64,000 nt of DNA, from the NCBI RefSeq assembly GCF_005145045.1, contig NZ_CP039691.1:2554001-2618000 (forward strand). The letters run 5' to 3'. Shown in pieces: positions 46,824 through 55,895 of this stretch. The number at the start of each line of letters is the position of its first letter. Positions within the stretch are counted from its first letter, which is position 1. The notes below the pieces were generated by a model. The model saw only the letters and a list, made by a program, of their open reading frames with translations. It was not told the origin of the DNA and made no database searches. The stretch comes from Agrobacterium larrymoorei. GTDB lineage: Bacteria; Pseudomonadota; Alphaproteobacteria; Rhizobiales; Rhizobiaceae. Position numbers and translations under genes: made by a program.

Positions 46824-48008
46824 CTACACAGATTCTCCGGCGGCAAAGCCGGACGCCCATGCCCATTGGAAATTATAACCACCCAACCAGCCCGTCACGT
46901 CCACGCATTCGCCGATGAAATACAGGCCGGGCACCGATTTCGCCTGCATGGTTTTCGAGTCTAGATGCGTGGTATCGACACCGCCCAAAGTTACCTCGGC
47001 AGTGCGGTATCCTTCCGAGCCGGAGGGTTTGATCTGCCAGTCCTGCGCGCTGGCTGCAAGCGATGCCAGCGCCTTGTCGGAGAGGTCCGCAAGATGGGTG
47101 GAGATGCCGGATTGTTCGACCAGATATTGGGCGAGGCGTTTGGGCAGAATATCGCTTAGCGCCGTTTGCGCGGACTGTCTTCCGTTCGCCTTTTTTGCCG
47201 CCTTCAACCTTTCGGCAATGTCCAAGTCCGGTTCCAGCTTGAGGCGGATCGCCTCCCCCTCCCGCCAGTAGGACGAGATTTGCAGGATCGACGGGCCGCT
47301 CAGACCTCTATGAGTAAAGAGAAGCGCCTCGCGGAAACTCGTCTTGCCGTGCGAGACATCGGCAGGCACCGCGACGCCGGAAAGGGCAGAGAGCTTTTCC
47401 AATTGCGCTGGATCCAGCGTCAGCGGCACGAGGCCGGGACGTGGCTCCACCAGCGGCAGGGCGAATTGTTCGGCGATGCGATAGGAAAAGCCGGTGGAAC
47501 CCATCTTGGGAATGGATTTGCCGCCTGTGGCGAGCACGAGGCTCCCCGCCTCGATAACGCCCTGAGAGGTGCTGACGCGGTAGCCGCCCGTTGCGATGGG
47601 TTCGACAGCCGATATCTCGGTTTGAAGCAACAGTTTTGCGCCAGCGGCCTGCATTTCCGCCAGCAACATGCGGATAATGTCCTTGGCGCTATCATCGCAG
47701 AAGAGCTGACCAAGCATCTTTTCGTGCCAGGCAATCCTGTGCTTTTCCACCAGATCGAGGAAATCGCGCGGGGTGTATCTGGCAAGCGCGGATTTGGCGA
47801 AGTGCGGGTTTTGCGAGAGGTAGTTCTTCGGGCCCGTATGGATGTTGGTGAAATTGCAACGGCCACCGCCGGAAATGCGGATTTTCTCGCCCGGGGCCTT
47901 CGCGTGATCCAGAAGAATGACGGAGCGACCGCGCTGACCGGCACGAATGGCGCACATCATGCCAGCGGCACCGGCACCCAGTATCAGCACGTCACATTTT
48001 TCCGTCAT
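46824..48008 (-). CDS. HI0933/YhiN-family flavoprotein
   Basis: A 394-residue FAD-dependent protein. The N-terminal dinucleotide fold VLILGAGAAGMMCAIRAGQR (residues 7-26) and the family motif KIRISGGGRCNFTN are diagnostic of the HI0933/YhiN group, as is the C-terminal GLYFIGECVDVTGWLGGYNF. The biochemical activity is unknown in most members; some are annotated as aminoacetone oxidases or BaiN-like reductases. It is divergent from the puuA-like gene. Confidence 0.9.
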   Translation of the reverse strand: MTEKCDVLILGAGAAGMMCAIRAGQRGRSVILLDHAKAPGEKIRISGGGRCNFTNIHTGPKNYLSQNPHFAKSALARYTPRDFLDLVEKHRIAWHEKMLGQLFCDDSAKDIIRMLLAEMQAAGAKLLLQTEISAVEPIATGGYRVSTSQGVIEAGSLVLATGGKSIPKMGSTGFSYRIAEQFALPLVEPRPGLVPLTLDPAQLEKLSALSGVAVPADVSHGKTSFREALLFTHRGLSGPSILQISSYWREGEAIRLKLEPDLDIAERLKAAKKANGRQSAQTALSDILPKRLAQYLVEQSGISTHLADLSDKALASLAASAQDWQIKPSGSEGYRTAEVTLGGVDTTHLDSKTMQAKSVPGLYFIGECVDVTGWLGGYNFQWAWASGFAAGESV

Positions 48009-48134
48009 GGAATTTCCTTAAGTTTGGTCCACTTCCTCTTTTCGAAGTCCGTCTTCTTGTCAATGCGCTTTCCCCTCTCGCCAATTGTCAAAGTCTGACT
48101 ATTATGGCGTCGATCCAAACAGACACGGTGATTT

Positions 48135-49571
48135 ATGCCCCCCAAGAAAACCATGCTCCGCCCGAAAAAACCGGCAACCATGGCAAAGAAAGTTTCTCCC
48201 GACCTCTCCTCCACCCGCGGCGTGTCCACCTGGCGCGACGCGGCGCAATGGCTGAAGGCCCGCGGAATTGAAGATATTGAATGCATTACCCCCGATCTTG
48301 CAGGCGTGCCGCGCGGCAAGATGATGCCGACTTCGAAATTCACCGGCGATACGTCGCTGGCCCTGCCCTCGGCTCTCTATCGCCACACGATTTCCGGCGA
48401 TTATCCCGATGAGACGGCGAATTTCCGCTACGAGCCGCGCGATAGCGATCTGAAGCTGGTACCGGACCTGTCCACGCTCTCCGTCGTTCCGTGGGAAAGC
48501 GATCCGACGGCGCAGGTGATTTGCGATGTGGTGGATCAGGGAGGCAAGTTCGTTCCCTACACCCCTCGTAACGTGCTGCGGAACGTGCTTGAGCTTTACA
48601 GGGAAAAAGGCTGGAAGCCGGTCGTCGCACCCGAGATAGAATTCTATCTCGTGGCGATGAATGACGACCCGGATTATCCGCTGCATCCGCCGAAAGGCCG
48701 TTCCGGTCGCTCCATCGTCGGCGGGCAGAGCTATTCGATTGCCGGCATCAACGAATTCGACGAGCTGATCGACGATATCTACCATTTTTCGGAAAAGCAG
48801 GGTCTCGAAATCGATACCCTCATCCATGAAGAAGGTCCGGCGCAGCTGGAAATCAACCTGCGCCACGGCGATCCCATCGAGCTTGCCGATCAGGTGTTCC
48901 TGTTCAAGCGCACCATTCGTGAGGCGGCGCTGAAGCACGGCATCTACGCCACCTTCATGGCAAAGCCGATGCAGGGCATGCCGGGTTCCGCCATGCATAT
49001 CCACCAGTCGGTCATCGATATCGAGACCGGCCAGAACGTGTTTTCCAACAAGGATGGCAGTCCTTCCAAGGAGTTCTTCTCCTTCGTCGGCGGCATGCAG
49101 CGTTATGTGCCGAATGCGCTGGTGATGCTGGCGCCTTACGTGAACTCCTATCGCCGCCTGACGCCGGATATGGCATGCCCGGTCAACAACGCCTGGGGTT
49201 ACGACAACCGCACGACCGCCTTCCGTGTGCCGATTTCCGGCCCGCAGGCGCGGCGTGTGGAAAACCGTCTGCCGAGTTCGGATGCCAATCCCTATCTGGC
49301 GCTTGCCGCATCGCTCGGCTGCGGCTGGCTTGGCATCATGAACAATATCGAGCCGACCGAGCCGACCTATGAAACGGCGAACGAAGGCTCTATCGAGCTT
49401 CCGCGCGGGCTTCTCGAAGCCGTGGCGCTGCTGGAAGGCGAGCAACAGTTCGAGCGTGTCTTCGGCAATGAATTCGTGGGCCTTTATGCTGGCCTGAAAC
49501 GCGGCGAATTCGAAACCTTCATGCAGGTCATCAGCCCGTGGGAGCGCGAGTTCCTGCTGCTGAACGTATAA
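48135..49571 (+). CDS. puuA: Glutamine-synthetase-family protein (gamma-glutamylputrescine synthetase-like)
   Basis: A 478-residue member of the glutamine synthetase family, closer to PuuA than to GlnA. The catalytic half carries VVAPEIEFYLV, EEGPAQLEINLRHGDPIELA, GSAMHIHQSVIDIETGQN and RVENRLPSSDANPYLALAAS; no adenylylation-type C-terminus is seen. PuuA-type enzymes join glutamate to putrescine as the first catabolic step. The next gene, 12 bp downstream, is a PuuB-like oxidase, and potFGHI lies 6 kb away. ATG 48180 is an alternative start. Rhizobia have several such paralogues, so the amine substrate is uncertain. Confidence 0.83.
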   Translation: MPPKKTMLRPKKPATMAKKVSPDLSSTRGVSTWRDAAQWLKARGIEDIECITPDLAGVPRGKMMPTSKFTGDTSLALPSALYRHTISGDYPDETANFRYEPRDSDLKLVPDLSTLSVVPWESDPTAQVICDVVDQGGKFVPYTPRNVLRNVLELYREKGWKPVVAPEIEFYLVAMNDDPDYPLHPPKGRSGRSIVGGQSYSIAGINEFDELIDDIYHFSEKQGLEIDTLIHEEGPAQLEINLRHGDPIELADQVFLFKRTIREAALKHGIYATFMAKPMQGMPGSAMHIHQSVIDIETGQNVFSNKDGSPSKEFFSFVGGMQRYVPNALVMLAPYVNSYRRLTPDMACPVNNAWGYDNRTTAFRVPISGPQARRVENRLPSSDANPYLALAASLGCGWLGIMNNIEPTEPTYETANEGSIELPRGLLEAVALLEGEQQFERVFGNEFVGLYAGLKRGEFETFMQVISPWEREFLLLNV

Positions 49572-49583
49572 GGCAAGATCAAA

Positions 49584-50882
49584 ATGGCATGGCAAAGCCC
49601 GATATCTCCGGGCATCTCCTGGTATGAGGCAACGGTTCCGGAAAGGCCGGGCTATGCGGCCATGGACGGATCGCGCGTCAGCAATGTCGCCATCATCGGC
49701 GGCGGCTTTACCGGGCTTCAGGCGGCGTACAATCTGGCCAAGGCTGGCGTTTCGGTCACCCTTATCGAAGCGCATCGCTTCGGAGACGGCGCCTCCGGTC
49801 GCAATGGCGGGCAGTTCGGCACCGGCCAGCGTGCCTGGCCGGATGAGCTCGAGGATCAGATCGGCTTCGAACGGTCGAAGGCGCTGTTCGATATTGCGGA
49901 AAGCGCCAAGCATTATGTGCTGGATTTCGCCCGCGACAACGACATCGACATCGACATCGACATGGACTTCCTGCCCGGCCAGTTGAACGTCTCCCACAAA
50001 CAGGCCTATGCGAAGGATTATCGCCGAAGCGTGGAGGCCATGGCCGGTCGCTATGGCTACAGCCATGTTACATTTATGGAAAAGGCGGAAACGGCAGAAC
50101 GGCTTGGCTCCAACCATTATTATTGCGGCGTGCGTGACACGGGCACCGGCCACATCCACCCGCTGAAACTGCTGGTAGGTTTGGCCAAGGCCGCCAAGGC
50201 GGCAGGAGCCTATATTTTCGAGAAGACACCCGCCAAGGCAATCCGGCAGGCCGGCGGGAAGACGGTAATCGAAACCGCAGCCGGCACGATTACCGCCGAC
50301 CGGGTGCTGATTGCCACCAACGCCCATATCGATGGTCTGGAGCCGGTAACGGCTGCCCATATCATGCCGATCCGTTCTTTCATCGGTGCGACAGAGCCGC
50401 TCGACAGATTTCCAAACGTCATTCCCGGAAAGGAAGCGGTGGCGGATTCGCGTTTCGTGGTGCGTTATTTCCGCAAGACGAAGGATAACCGCCTGCTTTT
50501 CGGTGGGCGCGAGGCTTACACGGCGGATTCACCGCGCGATATCTCGAAGCACATCCGCAAGCAGATCGCCGAGATTTATCCCGAGCTTGGCGACGTGCAG
50601 ATGACCCATGCCTGGGGCGGGTCTGTCGGTATCACCATGTCCCGCCAGCCATTCGTGCGCGAGGTCATGCCGGGCGTGCTTTCCATCGGCGGCTATTCCG
50701 GCCACGGCGTCATGCTCGCCAATTATTGCGGCAAGCTTTTTGCCGAAATGGTGGTGAACCGGGACAGGGCGCTCGAGCAGTTTTCCGCGCTGGATGTTCC
50801 CTCTTTCCCGGGCGGTGCATCCTTGCGCGCGCCTCTCCTTTTTCTTGCGCTGTCATGGTATGCACTGCGCGACAGGTTTTAA
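49584..50882 (+). CDS. puuB: FAD-dependent amine oxidoreductase (PuuB/OrdL-like)
   Basis: A 432-residue DAO-family oxidase with the N-terminal GxGxxG fold VAIIGGGFTGLQAAYNLAKA (about residues 34-53), the FAD-contacting GRNGGQFGTGQ and the C-terminal GGYSGHGVMLANYCGKLFAE. PuuB-type enzymes oxidise gamma-glutamylputrescine to the aldehyde. It follows the PuuA-like gene by 12 bp. A GACATC hexanucleotide repeat encodes DIDIDIDMD near residue 121. The precise substrate is inferred from the pairing. Confidence 0.85.
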   Translation: MAWQSPISPGISWYEATVPERPGYAAMDGSRVSNVAIIGGGFTGLQAAYNLAKAGVSVTLIEAHRFGDGASGRNGGQFGTGQRAWPDELEDQIGFERSKALFDIAESAKHYVLDFARDNDIDIDIDMDFLPGQLNVSHKQAYAKDYRRSVEAMAGRYGYSHVTFMEKAETAERLGSNHYYCGVRDTGTGHIHPLKLLVGLAKAAKAAGAYIFEKTPAKAIRQAGGKTVIETAAGTITADRVLIATNAHIDGLEPVTAAHIMPIRSFIGATEPLDRFPNVIPGKEAVADSRFVVRYFRKTKDNRLLFGGREAYTADSPRDISKHIRKQIAEIYPELGDVQMTHAWGGSVGITMSRQPFVREVMPGVLSIGGYSGHGVMLANYCGKLFAEMVVNRDRALEQFSALDVPSFPGGASLRAPLLFLALSWYALRDRF

Positions 50883-51038
50883 AGTTCAAGGATAGGAATG
50901 CAGACATAGAAGCCCCGCTTCTGATGAGCATAAACAAGACTTTACCAGCAAAAACGATAATTCCGCATAACAAGTCTGGCATTTTTAAATCGATTAGATT
51001 ATGGATGCCCCCAACCCTGAGAGATCGAGAGAATCGGT

Positions 51039-52514
51039 ATGAGCAGTCAAATCATTCCAGTCGAGCCCTTTGATTGCGTCGTCTTCGGCGGCACTGGCGA
51101 TCTGGCCGAGCGCAAGCTTTTGCCAGCACTTTACCACCGTCAGGTGGAGAACCAGCTGTCCGAACCGACGCGCATCATCGGCGCATCCCGCTCGGTTATG
51201 AGCCATGACGAATACCGCAAATTCGCTCAGGACGCGCTGAAGGAGCATCTGAAATCCGGTGAATATGACGAGGAGCAGGTCCAGAAATTCTGCCAGCGCC
51301 TCTTCTATATTCCGGTCGATGCCAAGTCCGACAATGGCTGGGACAAGCTGAAGAAGCTTCTGGACGAAGGCAAGGACCGCATCCGCGCCTTTTATCTTGC
51401 TGTTGCACCGGCCATCTTCGGAGATATCGCCTCCAAGATTCGTGATCACAAGCTGATCACCAAATCCACGCGCATCGTGGTGGAAAAGCCAATCGGTCGC
51501 GATCTGGCGTCTGCGCTGGAGCTCAACGACACGCTGGGCAATGTCTTCAAGGAAGAGCAGATCTTCCGCATCGACCATTATCTCGGCAAGGAAACGGTTC
51601 AGAACCTCATGGTTCTGCGCTTTGCCAACGCGCTTTACGAGCCGCTGTGGAACTCCGCCCATATCGACCACGTACAGATCACCGTTGCCGAGTCCGTCGG
51701 CCTTGAAGGTCGCGCCGGGTATTACGACACGGCGGGCGCGTTGCGCGACATGGTTCAGAACCATATTCTTCAGCTGCTTTGCCTCGTCGCAATGGAGCCG
51801 CCCTCTTCCATGGAAGCGGAAGCCGTTCGCGATGAAAAGCTGAAGGTTCTGCGCGCGTTAAAGCCGATCAATGACAGCAACGTGGAAAAGAACACCGTGC
51901 GCGGCCAGTATCGTGCCGGTGCTTCCGCAGGCGGTCCGGTCAAGGGTTATCTGGAAGAGCTGGAAGGCGGCGTTTCCAACACCGAAACCTTCGTCGCGAT
52001 CAAGGCGGAAATCGCCAACTGGCGCTGGGCGGGTGTGCCCTTCTACATCCGCACGGGCAAGCGTCTGGCAACCCGCGTTTCGGAAATCGTCGTCACCTTC
52101 AAGCAAATCCCGCATTCGATCTTTGACGATGCCGCTGGCAAGGTAGAGGCCAACAAGCTGGTCATCCGCTTGCAGCCGGATGAAGGCGTGAAGCAGTCTC
52201 TGCTGATCAAGGATCCAGGTCCGGGCGGCATGCGCCTGCGTCAGGTCTCGCTCGACATGAGCTTCGCCCAGGCCTTCAACGTGCGCAACCCGGATGCTTA
52301 CGAGCGCCTGCTGATGGACACCATCCGCTCCAACCAGACGCTGTTCATGCGCCGCGACGAGGTGGAGGCGGCATGGAAGTGGGTCGACCCGATCCTGAAA
52401 AGCTGGGAGGCCGTTGGTCAGGGCGTGCAGGGCTACACATCCGGCACCTGGGGTCCAAGCGGTGCGATTGCGCTGATCGAGCGTGATGGCCGCACCTGGC
52501 ACGATGCAGATTGA
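51039..52514 (+). CDS. zwf: Glucose-6-phosphate 1-dehydrogenase
   Basis: A 491-residue enzyme oxidising glucose 6-phosphate to 6-phosphogluconolactone with NADP. The nucleotide site is VVFGGTGDLAERKLLPALYH (about residues 12-31) and the substrate site is IFRIDHYLGKETVQNLMVLR (about 177-196), with EKPIGRDL between. First gene of zwf-pgl-edd, which channels sugar into the Entner-Doudoroff pathway. GAGAGAAT lies before the ATG. The 156 bp upstream contain the promoter; an AT-rich AAATCGATTAGATT element is visible but not assignable. Confidence 0.97.
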   Translation: MSSQIIPVEPFDCVVFGGTGDLAERKLLPALYHRQVENQLSEPTRIIGASRSVMSHDEYRKFAQDALKEHLKSGEYDEEQVQKFCQRLFYIPVDAKSDNGWDKLKKLLDEGKDRIRAFYLAVAPAIFGDIASKIRDHKLITKSTRIVVEKPIGRDLASALELNDTLGNVFKEEQIFRIDHYLGKETVQNLMVLRFANALYEPLWNSAHIDHVQITVAESVGLEGRAGYYDTAGALRDMVQNHILQLLCLVAMEPPSSMEAEAVRDEKLKVLRALKPINDSNVEKNTVRGQYRAGASAGGPVKGYLEELEGGVSNTETFVAIKAEIANWRWAGVPFYIRTGKRLATRVSEIVVTFKQIPHSIFDDAAGKVEANKLVIRLQPDEGVKQSLLIKDPGPGGMRLRQVSLDMSFAQAFNVRNPDAYERLLMDTIRSNQTLFMRRDEVEAAWKWVDPILKSWEAVGQGVQGYTSGTWGPSGAIALIERDGRTWHDAD

Positions 52515-52525
52515 GGGTGACACGG

Positions 52526-53224
52526 ATGGAACCTCAAATGCACGTCTTCAACAATGGCCCTGAACTGGCGGAAAAGCTCGCCGCTGATGTTGCCGAACGG
52601 CTGAAAGCCGCCATCGAAGAGCGTGGGGCGGCAAGCATTGCCGTTTCCGGCGGCTCCACGCCGAAGCTGTTTTTTCAGGCTCTCTCCAGGCATTCGCTGG
52701 AATGGCCTCAGGTCAGCGTGACGCTGGTGGATGAACGTTTCGTGCCTGCCGATAGCGACCGCTCCAACCACAAGCTGGTTGCCGACAACCTGTTGCAGAA
52801 CGAGGCCAAGGCCGCCTATTTCGTGCCGCTTTACCAGTCCGCAGCCTCTCCCGAAGATGCAGCCACGCTGGCAACGGCGAAGACAGCCGATATTTGCGAT
52901 CCTTTCGATATCGTCATTCTGGGCATGGGAACGGATGGTCACACGGCCTCGTTCTTTCCGGGCGGCGACAATCTCGAAGAAGCGCTCGATCTCGATGAGC
53001 CGCGCTCGGTTCTGCCTATGGAAGCCGAGGGCGCGGGCGAAGAGCGTCTGACCTTCAATCTTTCCGCCCTGCACGATGCCAGCTTTCTTGTGCTGCATAT
53101 CGAAGGTGCGGCGAAGAAGGAAACGCTGGAAAAGGCACAGTCCGATCTCGATGAGGACGAGATGCCGATCCGCTCGGTGCTGAACAGGGCGGATTCGACC
53201 GTCAATATCTACTGGGCGCCATAA
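52526..53224 (+). CDS. pgl: 6-phosphogluconolactonase
   Basis: A 232-residue hydrolase of the DevB/Pgl type. It opens the lactone made by Zwf. Motifs: SIAVSGGSTPKLFFQAL (about residues 35-51), VTLVDERFVPADSDRSNHKL and the catalytic ILGMGTDGHTASFFPGGDNL. The ATG at 52526 follows a GAGGGTGA ribosome site, 11 bp after the zwf stop; ATG 52538 is a possible alternative. Clearly cotranscribed with zwf. Confidence 0.95.
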   Translation: MEPQMHVFNNGPELAEKLAADVAERLKAAIEERGAASIAVSGGSTPKLFFQALSRHSLEWPQVSVTLVDERFVPADSDRSNHKLVADNLLQNEAKAAYFVPLYQSAASPEDAATLATAKTADICDPFDIVILGMGTDGHTASFFPGGDNLEEALDLDEPRSVLPMEAEGAGEERLTFNLSALHDASFLVLHIEGAAKKETLEKAQSDLDEDEMPIRSVLNRADSTVNIYWAP

Positions 53225-53339
53225 GCTCCGCAATTTGGCGGAAGCGGCGTTCGGCCCACAATTGAAACGAGATCGTCGGCCTTCAGGCATTCCCAAGTGC
53301 TAAAGGCCGACGTTCCAACGAAAGACAGGATGAACGCAC

Positions 53340-55157
53340 ATGGCTGCCGATTCACGTATTCAGGCTATCACCGCCCGTATCGTTGAACGTTCGAAACCCT
53401 ATCGCGAGACGTATCTCGAAAGGCTTCGATTGCAGGTTTCCAAGGGCGTTTACCGGTCAACACTTTCCTGCGGCAACCTTGCCCATGGATTTGCGGTCTG
53501 TTCCCCCGCCGACAAGGATCTCCTTGCCGGCGACCGGGTTCCCAATCTCGGCATCGTCACCGCCTATAACGACATGCTCTCGGCGCACCAGCCTTACGAG
53601 ACCTTCCCCGCCATCATCCGCGATGCAGCGAAGCAAGCGGGCGGCATTGCGCAGGTCGCTGGCGCGGTTCCAGCCATGTGCGATGGCGTGACGCAGGGCC
53701 AGCCGGGCATGGAGCTTTCGCTCTTCTCTCGCGATGCCATCGCCATGGCGGCGGGTATCGGCCTTTCTCACAACATGTTCGATGCTGCGGTCTATCTCGG
53801 CGTCTGCGACAAGATCGTGCCCGGCCTCGTCATTGCCGCGCTCTCCTTCGGCCATCTGCCTGCTGTCTTCATTCCTGCCGGTCCGATGACATCCGGTCTG
53901 CCCAACGACGAGAAGTCGCGTATCCGCCAGCTTTATGCCGAAGGCAAGGTCGGTCGTGCGGAGCTGCTGGAAGCGGAATCCAAGTCCTATCACGGCCCCG
54001 GCACCTGCACATTCTACGGCACGGCCAACTCCAATCAGATGCTGATGGAGATCATGGGCTTCCACATGCCCGGCTCCTCCTTCATCAACCCGAACACGCC
54101 GCTGCGCGATGCGCTCACCCGCGAGGCGACGAAGCGGGCGCTGGCGATCACGGCGCAAGGCAACGAGTTTACGCCTGCCGGTGAGATGATCGATGAACGC
54201 TCCGTGGTCAACGGCGTGGTCGGTCTGCACGCAACGGGCGGCTCAACGAACCACACCATGCACCTCATCGCCATGGCGCGGGCGGCTGGCATCATCCTCA
54301 CATGGCAGGATATTTCCGATCTTTCGGACACCGTGCCGCTTCTGGCGCGGGTCTATCCGAACGGTCTGGCCGATGTGAACCACTTCCATGCCGCAGGCGG
54401 CATGGGCTTTCTCATCAAGCAGCTGCTCAAGCATGGCTTCGTCCATGACGACGTTCGCACGGTCTTCGGCCATGGGCTCGAAGCCTATACGATCGACGCC
54501 AAACTCGGCGACGACGGCGCTATTCTGCGCGAGGCATCGCCTGAAGAGAGCCATGACCCTAAAGTTCTTGCCCGCATCGAAACCCCGTTCCAGCCAACCG
54601 GCGGCTTGAAGATGCTGACCGGTAATATCGGCAAGTCGGTCATCAAGATTTCCGCCGTCAAGCCGGAACGCCACATCATCGAAGCCCCTGCCATCGTCTT
54701 CAACGATCAGCAGGAACTTCAGGATGCCTTCAAGGATGGCAAGCTGAACCGCGACTTCATCGCCGTAGTTCGCTTCCAGGGCCCGAAGGCCAACGGCATG
54801 CCGGAACTGCACCGCCTGACGCCTCCGCTCGGCGTGCTTCAGGACCGCGGCTTCAAGGTCGCGCTCGTGACCGATGGCCGCATGTCCGGCGCGTCCGGCA
54901 AAGTGCCCGCCGCCATCCACGTCACGCCGGAAGCCTCCGATTGCGGCCCCATCTCGCTCATCCGCGACGGCGATATCATCCGGCTCGATGCGGTTTCCGG
55001 TACGTTGGAAGTGCTGGTGTCGGCAGCGGAGCTTGCCAAGCGCGAGCCGGCGCGTGCCGATCTTTCCGGCAATGAATGGGGCATGGGCCGAGAACTCTTC
55101 GCCACCTTCCGCCGCAATGCCGGTCCAGCCGATCAGGGCGCCAGCGTTTTCCACTGA
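53340..55157 (+). CDS. edd: 6-phosphogluconate dehydratase
   Basis: A 605-residue IlvD/Edd-family Fe-S dehydratase making 2-keto-3-deoxy-6-phosphogluconate. Cluster-ligand Cys are in [32 protein letters not shown] and [20 protein letters not shown]; the C-terminal [20 protein letters not shown] is also diagnostic. Its length matches Edd (about 600) rather than IlvD. It follows pgl by 115 bp. No eda gene is adjacent, so the aldolase must lie elsewhere. Confidence 0.97.
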   Translation: MAADSRIQAITARIVERSKPYRETYLERLRLQVSKGVYRSTLSCGNLAHGFAVCSPADKDLLAGDRVPNLGIVTAYNDMLSAHQPYETFPAIIRDAAKQAGGIAQVAGAVPAMCDGVTQGQPGMELSLFSRDAIAMAAGIGLSHNMFDAAVYLGVCDKIVPGLVIAALSFGHLPAVFIPAGPMTSGLPNDEKSRIRQLYAEGKVGRAELLEAESKSYHGPGTCTFYGTANSNQMLMEIMGFHMPGSSFINPNTPLRDALTREATKRALAITAQGNEFTPAGEMIDERSVVNGVVGLHATGGSTNHTMHLIAMARAAGIILTWQDISDLSDTVPLLARVYPNGLADVNHFHAAGGMGFLIKQLLKHGFVHDDVRTVFGHGLEAYTIDAKLGDDGAILREASPEESHDPKVLARIETPFQPTGGLKMLTGNIGKSVIKISAVKPERHIIEAPAIVFNDQQELQDAFKDGKLNRDFIAVVRFQGPKANGMPELHRLTPPLGVLQDRGFKVALVTDGRMSGASGKVPAAIHVTPEASDCGPISLIRDGDIIRLDAVSGTLEVLVSAAELAKREPARADLSGNEWGMGRELFATFRRNAGPADQGASVFH

Positions 55158-55185
55158 GTACGGTTTTCCAGCTTCAGGCGCTTAT

Positions 55186-55222
55186 GAAAAAGCCCGCGTT
55201 TCCTTCGAAACGCGGGCTTTTC
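55186..55222. terminator. Bidirectional intrinsic terminator after edd
   Basis: A 15-bp stem centred on AAGCCCGCG/CGCGGGCTT with a 6-7-nt CCTTCG loop, flanked by A and T runs. It lies between edd and the convergent PilZ-like gene. Confidence 0.9.
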
Positions 55223-55240
55223 AAATTCGACCAGATGTCC

Positions 55241-55597
55241 TTACCAGGACTTGATGCTGAGCGTGCGATCCCGGTGGTTGGGATGGGTGCTGAACACGAA
55301 AATGCGGTCCATTTCCTTCTGGTTCAGAAGGCGCAGGAAGCGCACCTGAATGGTGTTGTTCGCATTCACCTTCATCAGCACACAGCCGATCTTGTTGATA
55401 CGGGCGTCGGGAATATCGAGGTAGAACTGGCCGGGCAGATTATACTGCGTCATCAGGGCAAGTATGGCTTCCGACTGGGAAATCTTCACGACGTCACAGC
55501 GGCGGGCCGCCATGTTCATGACGGCCTTCTCGGTATATTCGATACGGCCAGCATTCATCGTGTCTTCCATCTTGAACCGCCCTTCGCGGTCATACAT
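55241..55597 (-). CDS. Degenerate PilZ-like protein
   Basis: A 118-residue soluble protein. AARRCDVVKISQSEAILALM followed by PGQFYLDIPDARINKIGCVL and NNTIQVRFLRLL has the strand order of PilZ domains. It lacks a clear RxxxR plus D/NxSxxG cyclic-di-GMP site, so nucleotide binding is doubtful. The start at 55597 has AAGGAAG eight bases upstream; frames starting at 55618 or 55747 are longer but lack a ribosome site. It converges with edd and is upstream of nothing in its direction. Confidence 0.65.
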   Translation of the reverse strand: MYDREGRFKMEDTMNAGRIEYTEKAVMNMAARRCDVVKISQSEAILALMTQYNLPGQFYLDIPDARINKIGCVLMKVNANNTIQVRFLRLLNQKEMDRIFVFSTHPNHRDRTLSIKSW

Positions 55598-55850
55598 GAA
55601 AGATTCTTCCTTGCTCATATAACTTGGTTTGCCAATATTTGCCCGCGCGTTCACGGCTGTATCCTTTTCTACGTCTTTGAAGAGAAGACTACGGCAGAAC
55701 AGATTAACAATTTCTGTCGTCGTTTCGATATGAAACACATGCGACAACTAGCTGTGGAAAGTGCAACAAGCCCTTCGAACGCTCGACACTTCCCTATCTA
55801 AACGCCTGAGATGACATATTTTTTAATGAATGACAGTTTTATGAGAAGCT

Positions 55851-55885
55851 GGAACGGCTTTGAATCATAGTTAAAAAGCCGTTCC
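55851..55885 (-). terminator. Hairpin after aglK
   Basis: An 11-bp perfect stem (GGAACGGCTTT / AAAGCCGTTCC) with a 13-nt AT-rich loop, 10 bp after the aglK stop. No T run follows, so it may protect the operon mRNA 3' end as much as terminate. Confidence 0.55.
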
Positions 55886-55895
55886 GAATGGCGCT

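Noticed and set aside
48102..50360. 752-codon minus-strand frame spanning the puuA/puuB-like genes
   Set aside because: It covers two well-supported genes on the other strand and has shadow-like composition.
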